Origin: Lachnospiraceae bacterium
Lineage (GTDB): Bacteria; Bacillota; Clostridia; Lachnospirales; Lachnospiraceae
Direction: 5' to 3'
DNA length: 64,000 nt
Assembly: GCA_910575565.1 (NCBI GenBank)
Contig: CAJTFL010000006.1
Span: 1-64,000, forward strand
Below are positions 23,610 to 32,155 of this stretch, piece after piece. The notes beneath the pieces were generated by a model. That model searched no databases, was not told the DNA's origin, and saw only the letters and a program-made list of their open reading frames with translations. Position numbers and translations under genes: made by a program. How positions within the stretch are numbered: the stretch's first letter is position 1; every line of letters starts with the position of its first letter.

Positions 23610-25211
23610 TTACCGGGGAGATTTCCTGGCGGAATGCCGCCGGTTCCTTTCCGCCTGGTAGGAGGAGCGCTTCCGTTCCTGGATAACCAGATCGAATTCT
23701 GCCGTGGTAAGGCCGATATCGTTTAACCGTTTTTTACGCCTTTCCCTCAGCAGATAAACTTCCGCCTCCGTCTTACGCTGAATATGGATTTTCATCACCA
23801 CAACAGTGGTAATTCCGGCGGCAAAGAGGATGGTAAGGGCAAAGGCCACCCATACGGCAGAGGAAATATTCAGCCGAGAACCTTCTTCCTCCTGGGCAAG
23901 GCTTTCCGAAGGATCGCTGCTTAAGCTTAAAGGCGCAGGAGCCTGGGGAATTTCCTGAGGCTCATCTTCAAACGTAGTTTCCAGCGCTTTCGTGGTAGGC
24001 TCCGGGATCCCTACGGTTTCCGCCCGGGTAAGGTCGGCTGCCGCAGCTTCCATCTTTGCCAGGGAATTCTTGCTGCTTTGGATCATAAGGTGGGAGGAGC
24101 CTACAAGATGCCCGGCGTAAGCATAGGAAATTTTTGCGATGCTTCCCACAGGCGCGGAGGAATCCAGCTGGTAGTCAAGGGTTGTTTCAATATCGTTAAA
24201 GCTGGCAGACTGGGGCAGGATAATGTAGCAGTCCTCATCCATGGACAAAGTTGAAATGGGGCTGGCGGTAATGCCTGCGATGGTCATGTCATTTTGAATG
24301 GAGGTGTAGGCGCTGTTGTAGTCGGATACCTGGACAGAATTGAAATTGCGGAAGCCAAAATCAAATAAGGCTTTCGTGTCCTGGTAATGGGTTTGGTGGC
24401 CGTTTAGTACTACGCAGATTAAGGTCATGTCGTTTTTCTGGGCGCAAGTAACCAGGGTATTTCCGGCTAGGGAGGTATACCCGGTTTTCCCTGCAAAAGC
24501 TCCGGCGTAGTAGTTGGCATTGTTTTTCTTTAACATTCCATGATGGGCGTAGACGGTATTGTGGGGATCCTCCGGATCTGGGTAGCGCTTAATGGGCGCG
24601 TGCTTCCAGTAAAGGGAACCGTCGATTTCCAAAAAAACCGGGTTTTCAATGGCGGCCTTGGTGATCAGCGCCATATCCCGGGCAGTAACGTAATGGTTTT
24701 CATTGTTTAAGCCGCTGGGATTGGCGAAATTGCTTCCTGTGCAGCCAAGTTCCGCCGCTTTCTGGTTCATTACATCAGCAAAGGCTTCAATGGAGCCGGA
24801 GCAGTGCTCGGCTAAGGCATTGGCACACTCGTTGGCGGAGGCCAGCATCAGCCCATATAAGCAGTCCCGGACAGTCAGCTGATCCCCCGGCAAGGCTCCC
24901 ATATTGGAGCTGCCAGATTCCACGTCGTTAACGGCATGGTTGGAAAATGTAACCATATCTTCCAGGTTGCACCGTTCAATAATGATCAGTGCAGTAAGGA
25001 TCTTGGTAATGCTGGCAGGGTAATAGGGCTGATCCGCGTTTTTTTCGTAGAGGACCGTGCCGGAAGCCATATCGATTAAAATTCCGCCGTCCGCCTTGAT
25101 CCCGGGCATTTCCGGCCATGGGGGAGCGGCAAGAGCCTGATTGGCAAAGGGCCAGGAAAAGATGGAGACGGCAAATATCAGGCAGAAAAAACGGGCAATC
25201 CCTTGTTTCAT
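23610..25211 (-). CDS. D-alanyl-D-alanine carboxypeptidase (PBP5/DacF type)
   Basis: The 533-aa protein has a Sec signal peptide (cleavage near ALA at 27-29) and an S11 peptidase domain with S67-x-x-K70 (ASITK), S125-x-N127 (SANECAN) and K242-T-G (GKTGYTSL). It trims the terminal D-Ala from peptidoglycan stem peptides. A beta-rich C-terminal domain follows, then a long linker and a transmembrane helix near residues 450-470 with a basic cytoplasmic tail. The extra C-terminal anchor and 60-residue tail are longer than in PBP5. It is translated right after the TIGR01906 gene. Confidence 0.93.
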   Translation of the reverse strand: MKQGIARFFCLIFAVSIFSWPFANQALAAPPWPEMPGIKADGGILIDMASGTVLYEKNADQPYYPASITKILTALIIIERCNLEDMVTFSNHAVNDVESGSSNMGALPGDQLTVRDCLYGLMLASANECANALAEHCSGSIEAFADVMNQKAAELGCTGSNFANPSGLNNENHYVTARDMALITKAAIENPVFLEIDGSLYWKHAPIKRYPDPEDPHNTVYAHHGMLKKNNANYYAGAFAGKTGYTSLAGNTLVTCAQKNDMTLICVVLNGHQTHYQDTKALFDFGFRNFNSVQVSDYNSAYTSIQNDMTIAGITASPISTLSMDEDCYIILPQSASFNDIETTLDYQLDSSAPVGSIAKISYAYAGHLVGSSHLMIQSSKNSLAKMEAAAADLTRAETVGIPEPTTKALETTFEDEPQEIPQAPAPLSLSSDPSESLAQEEEGSRLNISSAVWVAFALTILFAAGITTVVVMKIHIQRKTEAEVYLLRERRKKRLNDIGLTTAEFDLVIQERKRSSYQAERNRRHSARKSPR

Positions 25212-25212
25212 C

Positions 25213-25932
25213 TTAATTAATCTCTCCTTTATGTTTAGGCGTTTGATTTCTTTTCATTAGCAGGAAGGAAATCAGCAGAACGGAGACGGCCAAAATCCCG
25301 TAGGTGATGATAATCCGGGCGGCAGTGTCGCGGAAAAAGCCTTCAGGTACAATATTAATCAGCATATCCACAGAAGGATCCAAAATCCATAGGTCATTGT
25401 CAAAGAAAATATGGTGGAAAACAATAAAGTATTTGGAAAAGTCTGTGGATATCACCAGCCCTAAAAAGGCGGCGACGCCGAAAAATAAAAGGGTTCCGAA
25501 AAATACGGTTTTGGGCAGCACCTTGGAAAGCTTTCCCTTTGTCACCGCAATCAGGATAAGGGAAAGGATGATCCCCAGGATGCAGATTCTCCGAAGGAGG
25601 ATAGCCGCTAAAAACAGATCCCGCACATCTTCCATGTGGGCGATTTCCCGTTCGGTGAAAAATTCCCGGTATTCTCCTCCCATATGGGTAAAAACATGGA
25701 GATCCGCCCGCTCTCCCCTTAAGTAATCCATCATCTCATCCGTTACCTGTAAAAGGTCGTCCATGGACATTTCCGGAAGGTCGTTTAATACTTGGTATTT
25801 TGTGTATTTTTCCTTAAAATATCCGGGAGTCCAGTAGCATACTCCTTCCACCGAGGTGATAAGGAGGATAATCATTAGGCAGAAGGCGGAAAAGGTTCCT
25901 AGGAAATGGTGAAAATGGTGTTTTATTGCCAT
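25213..25932 (-). CDS. TIGR01906 (DUF1461) integral membrane protein
   Basis: The 239-aa protein has four predicted helices (residues about 10-30, 108-130, 140-160 and 205-228) with a large loop between helices 1 and 2 containing REFFTEREIAHMEDVRDLF, the conserved pattern of TIGR01906. GGAGATTTTACC precedes ATG 25932. It is co-transcribed with the carboxypeptidase, which suggests an envelope role; its biochemical function is not known. Confidence 0.8.
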   Translation of the reverse strand: MAIKHHFHHFLGTFSAFCLMIILLITSVEGVCYWTPGYFKEKYTKYQVLNDLPEMSMDDLLQVTDEMMDYLRGERADLHVFTHMGGEYREFFTEREIAHMEDVRDLFLAAILLRRICILGIILSLILIAVTKGKLSKVLPKTVFFGTLLFFGVAAFLGLVISTDFSKYFIVFHHIFFDNDLWILDPSVDMLINIVPEGFFRDTAARIIITYGILAVSVLLISFLLMKRNQTPKHKGEIN

Positions 25933-25980
25933 GGTAAAATCTCCAATCGATATCTTGTTTTTTGTTAAATAGTTTTGCTA

Positions 25981-26178
25981 TTCCACTGCGCCAGGCGATA
26001 TTCCATTGCTACCACGATGTTGCTGTGCTTTTCCGCTGCGCCAGGCGATATTCCATCGTCACCGCGCTCTCGCTCCGCCTTCAACGTAGCGGACGCTAAA
26101 CTCGTGAAAGACCTCGTTAAGCGCCGACGTTTCAGGAGGGGTTCCTCATGGAATATGGCCTGGCTCCGCTGCGGTATT
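25981..26178. repeat. BIME-like cluster of CGCCAGGCGATATTCCAT repeats
   Basis: Two direct copies of CTGCGCCAGGCGATATTCCA lie at 25986-26005 and 26036-26055, 50 bases apart. A degenerate inverted copy is at about 26148-26178. They sit at the left of a 950-base gene-free stretch (25933-26884). No ORF in this stretch has both a ribosome site and coding character. Confidence 0.7.
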
Positions 26179-26485
26179 GGCAAGCGTGAAATGACATCCC
26201 GTTAGGTAAATGGATATACGTTATTATAAATTATATGGATAAAATTTATTATCCGTTAGGTAAATGAAATTTATTGTCAGTTAGATGGACAAAGTTAATT
26301 CATAAGGTGATTCTGTCAGGAATGAGGTAATTTAATCCGTAGCCAAACACTTCTGTTTGTGATAGAAATTAAATAGATGAATATCACGTCCACTGTCTAC
26401 ATGGATTTTCATTTAATATCTTTTGCCGATTAACTTTCGCCCAAGAAACACTATCATCAAACCAGTACCTAGCCGTTTGTGGTGC

Positions 26486-26590
26486 GTGTACACTAAGAAA
26501 ACCGTATAAAACGGCGGCACTTAGCGAGGTCTTTTCGAGCTTAGTGTCCGTTCCGTTTTATGTCGAGCGAGAGCGCGTTTTCGTGTGTAC
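26486..26590. repeat. interrupted palindrome in the 0.95-kb intergenic region
   Basis: GTGTACAC-TAAG-AAAACCGTATAAAACGG on the left is mirrored by CCGTTTTATG, GCGTTTTC and GTGTGTAC on the right. An inner CACTAAG/CTTAGTG pair lies at 26491-26497 and 26540-26546. Upstream, near 26198-26300, three degenerate copies of CCGTTAGGTAAATG occur in a very AT-rich stretch. No gene is seen. Confidence 0.55.
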
Positions 26591-26722
26591 ATCTACCACA
26601 GGCGGCGTACTCGTCAGCCTACGTGTTTCCTCTAAACCAGTAAACTCATCGTAAGAAACACCAGCTAACTCCATTCATCCCCAATATCATCCGAAACAAC
26701 TTAGCGTCAAAATCCACCTAAT

Positions 26723-26792
26723 CAGCTATCCAGGTTGACAAAGCATCAATTCCCCCTCAGCCATCCAAGTTGACAAAGCATCAACTCCCCCT
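26723..26792 (+). repeat. tandem pair of the 35-bp repeat
   Basis: Two adjacent 35-base units (26723-26757 and 26758-26792) differ at three or four positions; each contains GTTGACAAAGCATCAA. The third copy is inverted at 19408-19443. Confidence 0.85.
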
Positions 26793-26846
26793 GGCCAAAC
26801 TTTTATGTAAATCATAATACAGAATTCCCGAAAATGCAAGGAATTT

Positions 26847-26882
26847 AAAAAGCCCTGGAAACGAAGATTTCCAAGGCTTTTT
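26847..26882 (-). terminator. terminator of the V-ATPase operon
   Basis: On the minus strand, directly after the atpD stop, AAAAAGCCTTGGAAA pairs with TTTCCAGGGCTTTTT around a six-base loop, ending in a T-run. Confidence 0.9.
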
Positions 26883-26884
26883 GC

Positions 26885-27496
26885 TTAATGCATCTGTTTG
26901 ATGACCTTTAACCGGGTAAATTCTTCCCTCTCTTTTTCTTCCAGGGCGTTGGAGATATCCCGGACTAAGGTCTCGTAAGTGGGAATCGTGATATTTTTTA
27001 AAGCGTTGGCCCGTTTCTGAGTCTTTTTAATATTGGAGGCCAGCCGGTAAGCGGAATTTTCTACCATGGAAAGCTTGATGGTCAGTTCCTTTACCTTGAC
27101 GAATTTTGCCCTTGCCTCATCTAAGGACAGGCTGGTTCCGCTAAAGGCGTAGGCGGGAGCCATGGGCTTAGGATCGTACTGCACTAGGGGGATTTCCGTG
27201 CCCATGATGCTCCTGGCCTTGATTCGGACGGATTCCTCTAAAGGGATCATCATGCTGGCTTCCTGGACGGCGTTAATGCCCATTTCAATATTTGCCATCT
27301 GGAGAGATGCGTAAGCTTCCCGGAAAGTGGTATCGATCTCTGACTGGATGTTTTTCGCCTCGTCAATCAGCTCCATCAGCTCCCGGATTAAGATGTTCCG
27401 CTTCTTATCCATCAGGCCAAACCCCAGCCTTGCCAGGGAAAGGGAATTTTTCGCCAGGATTAAATTGCCTTTGGTAGGAAATGTATTAGGGTTCAT
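26885..27496 (-). CDS. atpD: V-type ATP synthase subunit D
   Basis: The 203-aa protein is the coiled-coil central rotor shaft of the V/A-type ATPase. The start MNPNTFPTKGNLILAKNSLS and the long heptad-rich helices at both ends are typical, as is the central LVQYDPKPMAPAYAFSGTS loop. TTAGGAGGCATACG precedes ATG 27496. It is the last gene of the operon, 10 bases after subunit B, with the terminator at its stop codon. Confidence 0.93.
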   Translation of the reverse strand: MNPNTFPTKGNLILAKNSLSLARLGFGLMDKKRNILIRELMELIDEAKNIQSEIDTTFREAYASLQMANIEMGINAVQEASMMIPLEESVRIKARSIMGTEIPLVQYDPKPMAPAYAFSGTSLSLDEARAKFVKVKELTIKLSMVENSAYRLASNIKKTQKRANALKNITIPTYETLVRDISNALEEKEREEFTRLKVIKQMH

Positions 27497-27506
27497 CGTA
27501 TGCCTC

Positions 27507-28913
27507 CTAATCTGCCAGCATTCCGGTTTCCGTCACGGCAGAGGGCTTGTAATACCGATCCAGGATTTTCGTATCCGCCCGGTCAAGCTCCTCCCGGGGA
27601 AGCATTCCTAAAAGCTTCCATCCGATATCTAAGGTTTCCAGGATACTGCGGTTGTCGTGGATATCCTGCCCCACAAACCGGTTCTCAAATTCTTTCCCGA
27701 AATTCAAATACTGCTTATCAATAGGGGAAAGCTCGTCCTCGCCGATTACGGAGGCCAGCGCCCTGGCGTCCCCTACCTTGGCATAGCAGGAGAACAGCTG
27801 GTTTGCCACGTCTTGGTGATCCTCCCTGGTATAGCCTTTCCCGATGCCGTCCTTCATCAGGCGGGAAAGGGAGGGGAGCACGTTAACCGGCGGGTAAATG
27901 GACTGGCCGTGAAGGCCGCGATCCAGCACGATCTGCCCCTCCGTAATGTATCCGGTTAAGTCTGGGATGGGATGGGTAATGTCATCGTTAGGCATGGTCA
28001 GGATAGGGATCTGGGTTACGGAGCCTGGCCTGCCCTCCACGATCCCGGCACGCTCATAAAGGGCGGCCAGCTCGCTGTAAAGGTATCCGGGGAAGCCTTT
28101 ACGGGAAGGGATTTCCCCTTTGGAGGAGGAAACCTCACGCATGGCTTCGGCGAAGGAGGTCATATCCGTTAAAATCACAAGGATGTGCATCCCCTTTTCA
28201 AAAGCCAGGTACTCGGCTACGGTCAAGGCCACCTTAGGGGTAATCAGCCTTTCCACCACCGGGTCGTTAGCCAGGTTGATAAACATCGCCACATGATCGG
28301 ATACGCCGCTTTCCTCAAAGGTGCGGCGGAAGAAATCTGCCACGTCATACTTTACCCCCATGGCGGCAAAGACAATGGCAAATTCCTCGTCAGAGTCGTC
28401 CCCTAAGGATGCCTGCTGCACAATCTGGGCGGCCAGCTGGTCATGGGGAAGGCCGTTCCCGGAAAAGATGGGAAGCTTCTGCCCGCGGATTAAGGTAGCA
28501 AGGCCGTCGATGGAAGAAATTCCTGTGCGGATATAATTCCTGGGGTATTCCCGGGTAATGGGGTTTAACGGCTTTCCGTTTACGTCCAGCTTAACCTCCG
28601 AGGAGATTTCTCCCAGGCCGTCGATAGGGCGGCCCAGACCGTTAAAGGTTCTCCCTAACATATCCTGGGAAACGGAAATTTCCATGGGATGGCCCGTAAG
28701 GCGGGTATGGGTGTTCTTTAAGGCCATGCCTTCCGTCCCTTCAAACACCTGGATAACCGCTTTATCCTTGTCAATCTGGATAATGCGCCCCATTTTTTTC
28801 TGGGTATTATTGACCGTCATTTCCACGATCTCATCATAGGAAGCGCCCTGCAGTCCCTCCAGCACCACCAGGGGCCCGTTAATGCTGCTTAAGCCTAAAT
28901 ATTCAATCGCCAT
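27507..28913 (-). CDS. atpB: V-type ATP synthase subunit B
   Basis: The 468-aa non-catalytic nucleotide-binding subunit alternates with A in the hexamer head. It begins MAIEYLGLSSINGPLVV, has the GRTFNGLGRPIDGL segment, a degenerate P-loop (IFSGNGLPHD) in place of Walker A, as expected for B, and the PSLSRLMKDGIG arginine-finger region. Length is standard. AAGGAGACTTATT precedes ATG 28913. Confidence 0.96.
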   Translation of the reverse strand: MAIEYLGLSSINGPLVVLEGLQGASYDEIVEMTVNNTQKKMGRIIQIDKDKAVIQVFEGTEGMALKNTHTRLTGHPMEISVSQDMLGRTFNGLGRPIDGLGEISSEVKLDVNGKPLNPITREYPRNYIRTGISSIDGLATLIRGQKLPIFSGNGLPHDQLAAQIVQQASLGDDSDEEFAIVFAAMGVKYDVADFFRRTFEESGVSDHVAMFINLANDPVVERLITPKVALTVAEYLAFEKGMHILVILTDMTSFAEAMREVSSSKGEIPSRKGFPGYLYSELAALYERAGIVEGRPGSVTQIPILTMPNDDITHPIPDLTGYITEGQIVLDRGLHGQSIYPPVNVLPSLSRLMKDGIGKGYTREDHQDVANQLFSCYAKVGDARALASVIGEDELSPIDKQYLNFGKEFENRFVGQDIHDNRSILETLDIGWKLLGMLPREELDRADTKILDRYYKPSAVTETGMLAD

Positions 28914-28924
28914 AATAAGTCTCC

Positions 28925-30700
28925 TTACGCGTTCCGTGCCACTACGTTATCATAGAATTGGTCAATTTGTTCCATATAGGTTTTCATCAGATCCAGGCGG
29001 TCATTGGGCACATCATATTTGATGGACACCACCTTGTCGAAAATGGAATCTTCCTTTAGCACGGACATGGGCATTCCCATGGAAATCAAGGAGCGGGAAC
29101 GCTGGTACAGGTAAAGGATAACCTCCATCATCTTAAACTGCTTTTCCAGGGAAACGCAGGTATCATCCTTGTGGAAGGCGTTCTGCTGCAGGAAGCCTAC
29201 CCGAATTACCCTGGAGATTTCTAAGATCAGCTTCTGGTCGTCGGGAAGCACGTCCGCGCCGATAAGCTTTACGATTTCCATCAGGCTGCTTTCCTGGGTC
29301 ATCAGGGAAACGATCTGGTTCCGGTAATCGATAAACCGCTTATCTACGTGATCCGTATACCAGGGGGCTAAGTCGGAAATATACTCAGAGTAGCTGGTAA
29401 GCCAGTTAATGGCCGGGAAATGCCTGGCATAGGCCAAGGATTTATCCAGCCCCCAGAAGCAGCGGACGAACCGCTTGGTATTCTGGGTCACAGGCTCGGA
29501 GAAATCGCCGCCCTGGGGAGATACCGCGCCGATAATGGACACGGAGCCTTCCGTGCCGTTTAAGTTCTGCATCATCCCTGCGCGCTCGTAAAAGGCGGAA
29601 AGGCGGGAGGCCAGGTAAGCGGGGAAGCCTTCCTCCGCGGGCATTTCCTCTAAGCGGCCGGACAGCTCCCTTAAGGCTTCTGCCCAGCGGGAGGTGGAAT
29701 CGGCCATAATGGCTACATGGTATCCCATATCCCGGTAGTATTCCGCTAAGGTAAGGCCGGAGTAAAGGCTGGCTTCCCTGGCGGCTACAGGCATATTGGA
29801 GGTATTGGCGATTAAGGTCGTCCGGTCTAACAAAGGATTCCCGCTTTTTGGATCGATTAGCTGGGAGAATTCTTCCAGTACCTGGGTCATCTCATTGCCC
29901 CGCTCGCCGCAGCCGATGTAGATAATGATATCTGCGTCCGACCATTTGGCGATCTGGTGCTGGGTCATGGTTTTCCCCGTGCCAAATCCTCCGGGGATGG
30001 CTGCCGTGCCGCCCTTTGCCAGGGGGAACAAGGTGTCCAGGATCCGCTGGCCGGTGATTAAAGGACAAGTGGCCGGAAAACGCTTGGCCGTAGGCCTGGG
30101 AACACGGATAGGCCATTTCTGGGTCATGGTAAGCGGTTTTTCCGTGCCGTCGCTAAGCTGCAGGGTAAGAAGGGTATCATGGATGGTATATCTGCCGTCG
30201 TTAACCACATCCAGCACATAGCCCTCCAGGGAAGGGGGAACCATCACCTTGTGGACAATGGCTTTCGTTTCCTGAACCTGGGCGATAATGGTTCCGGGGA
30301 GAAGGTAATCCCCCTTTTTTACCGTAATATGGGTATCCCACAATTTATCCGGGCTTAAAGAGTCCACATTAACCCCTCGGTTGATGTAATGCCCGCCTGA
30401 TTTGGCAATCTCGCTTAAAGGCCGTTCAATGCCGTCGAAAATATTGCTCAGGATCCCGGGAGCCAGGGTAACGGACACGGGAGCGCCGGTTCCATATACC
30501 AGCTGCCCCGGCTTAATGCCGCTGGTTTCCTCGTATACCTGGATAATGGTTTTTTCCGCGGTCAGGCCGATGACTTCGCCTACCAGCCGTTCCTCTCCCA
30601 CGTAAACCATTTCGTTCATCTGGAAGCCGGGATCGCCTTCCAGATGGATTACCGGGCCGTTAATCCCGTAAATTATGCCGGTCTTTTCCATTTCAGCCAT
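28925..30700 (-). CDS. atpA: V-type ATP synthase subunit A (catalytic)
   Basis: The 591-aa catalytic subunit has Walker A GGFGTGKT (residues about 234-241), the IYIGCGERGNEM motif, a catalytic-Glu region and the long non-homologous insertion (residues about 115-185) that separates V/A-type A subunits from F-type beta. ATG 30700 follows AGGAGG by eight bases; GTG 30709 overlaps the subunit E stop and lies inside the ribosome site. It couples ATP hydrolysis or synthesis to ion movement across the membrane. Confidence 0.96.
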   Translation of the reverse strand: MAEMEKTGIIYGINGPVIHLEGDPGFQMNEMVYVGEERLVGEVIGLTAEKTIIQVYEETSGIKPGQLVYGTGAPVSVTLAPGILSNIFDGIERPLSEIAKSGGHYINRGVNVDSLSPDKLWDTHITVKKGDYLLPGTIIAQVQETKAIVHKVMVPPSLEGYVLDVVNDGRYTIHDTLLTLQLSDGTEKPLTMTQKWPIRVPRPTAKRFPATCPLITGQRILDTLFPLAKGGTAAIPGGFGTGKTMTQHQIAKWSDADIIIYIGCGERGNEMTQVLEEFSQLIDPKSGNPLLDRTTLIANTSNMPVAAREASLYSGLTLAEYYRDMGYHVAIMADSTSRWAEALRELSGRLEEMPAEEGFPAYLASRLSAFYERAGMMQNLNGTEGSVSIIGAVSPQGGDFSEPVTQNTKRFVRCFWGLDKSLAYARHFPAINWLTSYSEYISDLAPWYTDHVDKRFIDYRNQIVSLMTQESSLMEIVKLIGADVLPDDQKLILEISRVIRVGFLQQNAFHKDDTCVSLEKQFKMMEVILYLYQRSRSLISMGMPMSVLKEDSIFDKVVSIKYDVPNDRLDLMKTYMEQIDQFYDNVVARNA

Positions 30701-30701
30701 T

Positions 30702-31283
30702 TTATGCACCTCCTAATTTAAACCGGAATGTTTCCCGCTCTTCCCGCAGCTGATGGTCAAAGGAGCGGTCGATTAAAATATTCCGGGAAGGGATAACTGC
30801 CTGGATTCCTCCGCCGAAGGAGGATTCGCTTAGATGAATGGCAATGTTGTTTTGATAGCTTAACTGCTGGAGCTTATCAGAGTCGGCCGGATCTAAGTAG
30901 AAAATCACCTCGTCCTCCCCGGCAAAGGCTTTGGCTTCCTTGATGCAGCCATCTAAAAGCTCTACGTACTGGGGCGTTCCCATAAACGTATCTAAACGAT
31001 CCTTTACCTCGATAAACAGTTTTTCCTTCAGCTCTTCATGGCGTTGGCTGATGGTTCGCTTTAAGTTAATCTGCCCGATGGCCAGCTCTTTATTTAGCTC
31101 TCTCCGGATTTTTTCTTTTTCTCCCCGGATCTGCATATTGGCCTGCCGCCTGGCATCTGCCTTATGTTTTTCCAGATCCAGCTGTAAGGCCTGGGAGTAT
31201 TCCTGGAAGGTGTCATTGCTTTGGGCTCTGGCATCTTCCATGCATATGTCTAAAAATTGCTGTAGTTTCTTTTCCATAATCAT
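30702..31283 (-). CDS. atpE: V-type ATP synthase subunit E
   Basis: The 193-aa peripheral stalk subunit has a long charged helix (residues about 10-100), rich in Lys, Arg, Glu and Gln, then a small globular C-terminal domain (GGIQAVIPSRNILIDRSFD). The stop overlaps the ribosome-site region of subunit A. Low sequence conservation is normal for E; assignment rests on the C-terminal motif and position. Confidence 0.88.
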   Translation of the reverse strand: MIMEKKLQQFLDICMEDARAQSNDTFQEYSQALQLDLEKHKADARRQANMQIRGEKEKIRRELNKELAIGQINLKRTISQRHEELKEKLFIEVKDRLDTFMGTPQYVELLDGCIKEAKAFAGEDEVIFYLDPADSDKLQQLSYQNNIAIHLSESSFGGGIQAVIPSRNILIDRSFDHQLREERETFRFKLGGA

Positions 31284-31319
31284 GAGAAGTACCTGCTTTC
31301 TTTGAAAGGACGCTTAAGG

Positions 31320-31628
31320 CTATAATTTCAGACCAATGGCCTCATTGACATAAGAGGTGATAAAATTAGGCTTCCGCCCGGTTCCGTGGCGATCCGGGAT
31401 TTCCACAATCAGGGGGAATTTCCGCTCCAGCTTTACCGGATTAATGATTTCCGGGAATTTCCGGCCGAAGTTTTCGGTCAGGAGAAGAATCCCGATTTCC
31501 GGATCGGAGAGAGTCCGGCTTAACGCATCCTTAAGCTCTTCCCGTTCATGGACGATTAGGCCTTCTACCCCGGCCAGGCGCATACCGGTCAAGGTATCCA
31601 CATTATCGCTGATTAAAAACAGTTTCAT
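31320..31628 (-). CDS. atpF: V-type ATP synthase subunit F
   Basis: The 102-aa protein has the Rossmann-like fold pattern of subunit F: MKLFLISDNVDTLTGMRLAG, a central IGILLLTE strand, and PLIVEIPD. It binds the D shaft in the rotor. It lies four bases after the subunit K stop and 36 bases before E, the usual Clostridial order K-F-E. Confidence 0.92.
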   Translation of the reverse strand: MKLFLISDNVDTLTGMRLAGVEGLIVHEREELKDALSRTLSDPEIGILLLTENFGRKFPEIINPVKLERKFPLIVEIPDRHGTGRKPNFITSYVNEAIGLKL

Positions 31629-31632
31629 CGTA

Positions 31633-32055
31633 TCACAGCCTTCCGATAATCATAAAGGAAATGATCAGGCCGTAAAGGCAGACGCCTTCCGCCAGACCTA
31701 CAAAGATCAGGGATTTGCCCAGGATGGAGCTGTCTTCGCTGATTGCGCCTAAGGCGGCGGAAGCGGCAGCGGATACGGCGATGCCACCGCCGATGCAGGA
31801 TAAGCCGGTGGAGATAGCGGCGGCCATGCAGATCATGCCTGCAGCTGGGTTTGCTGCCGCGGCTTCCTCGGCGGCGAAGGCATTTCCGGTAAAGAATAAA
31901 GCGCTGCAGGTTAAAAGCGTGCCGAAGAACAAAAGGGAATTAACAGCCAGGGCGGTTTTGTAGCGCCCTTTGGATTTCTCTCCTGCGGCGAAAGCGCCAA
32001 AGGGAATGACAATGCTTAAGATCAGTGCCAGGGATAATAATAATTTTACAGTCAT
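31633..32055 (-). CDS. atpK: V-type ATP synthase subunit K (proteolipid ring)
   Basis: The 140-aa proteolipid has four membrane helices in two hairpins. The ion-binding Glu is in the last helix (FVGLAEGVCLYGLII); the first hairpin has no matching carboxylate, as in other V-type K subunits. The linker AFAAEEAAAANPAAG between hairpins is Ala-rich. ATG 32055 follows AAGGAG; an upstream in-frame extension of 58 codons lies in the end of atpI on the same strand and lacks a ribosome site. Whether H+ or Na+ is carried cannot be decided from what I see. Confidence 0.9.
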   Translation of the reverse strand: MTVKLLLSLALILSIVIPFGAFAAGEKSKGRYKTALAVNSLLFFGTLLTCSALFFTGNAFAAEEAAAANPAAGMICMAAAISTGLSCIGGGIAVSAAASAALGAISEDSSILGKSLIFVGLAEGVCLYGLIISFMIIGRL

Positions 32056-32155
32056 GGTAAAAATCTCCTTTTCATTATAATGGATTTGCGGATTAATTTT
32101 TTCGATTCTGGGATCAAAAGGTTTTTTGGACTTTTGGATCCGGTATCCTATTTCC

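Noticed and set aside
27657..28839. Plus-strand frames opposite the V-ATPase B subunit
   Set aside because: They are shadows of highly conserved minus-strand genes.
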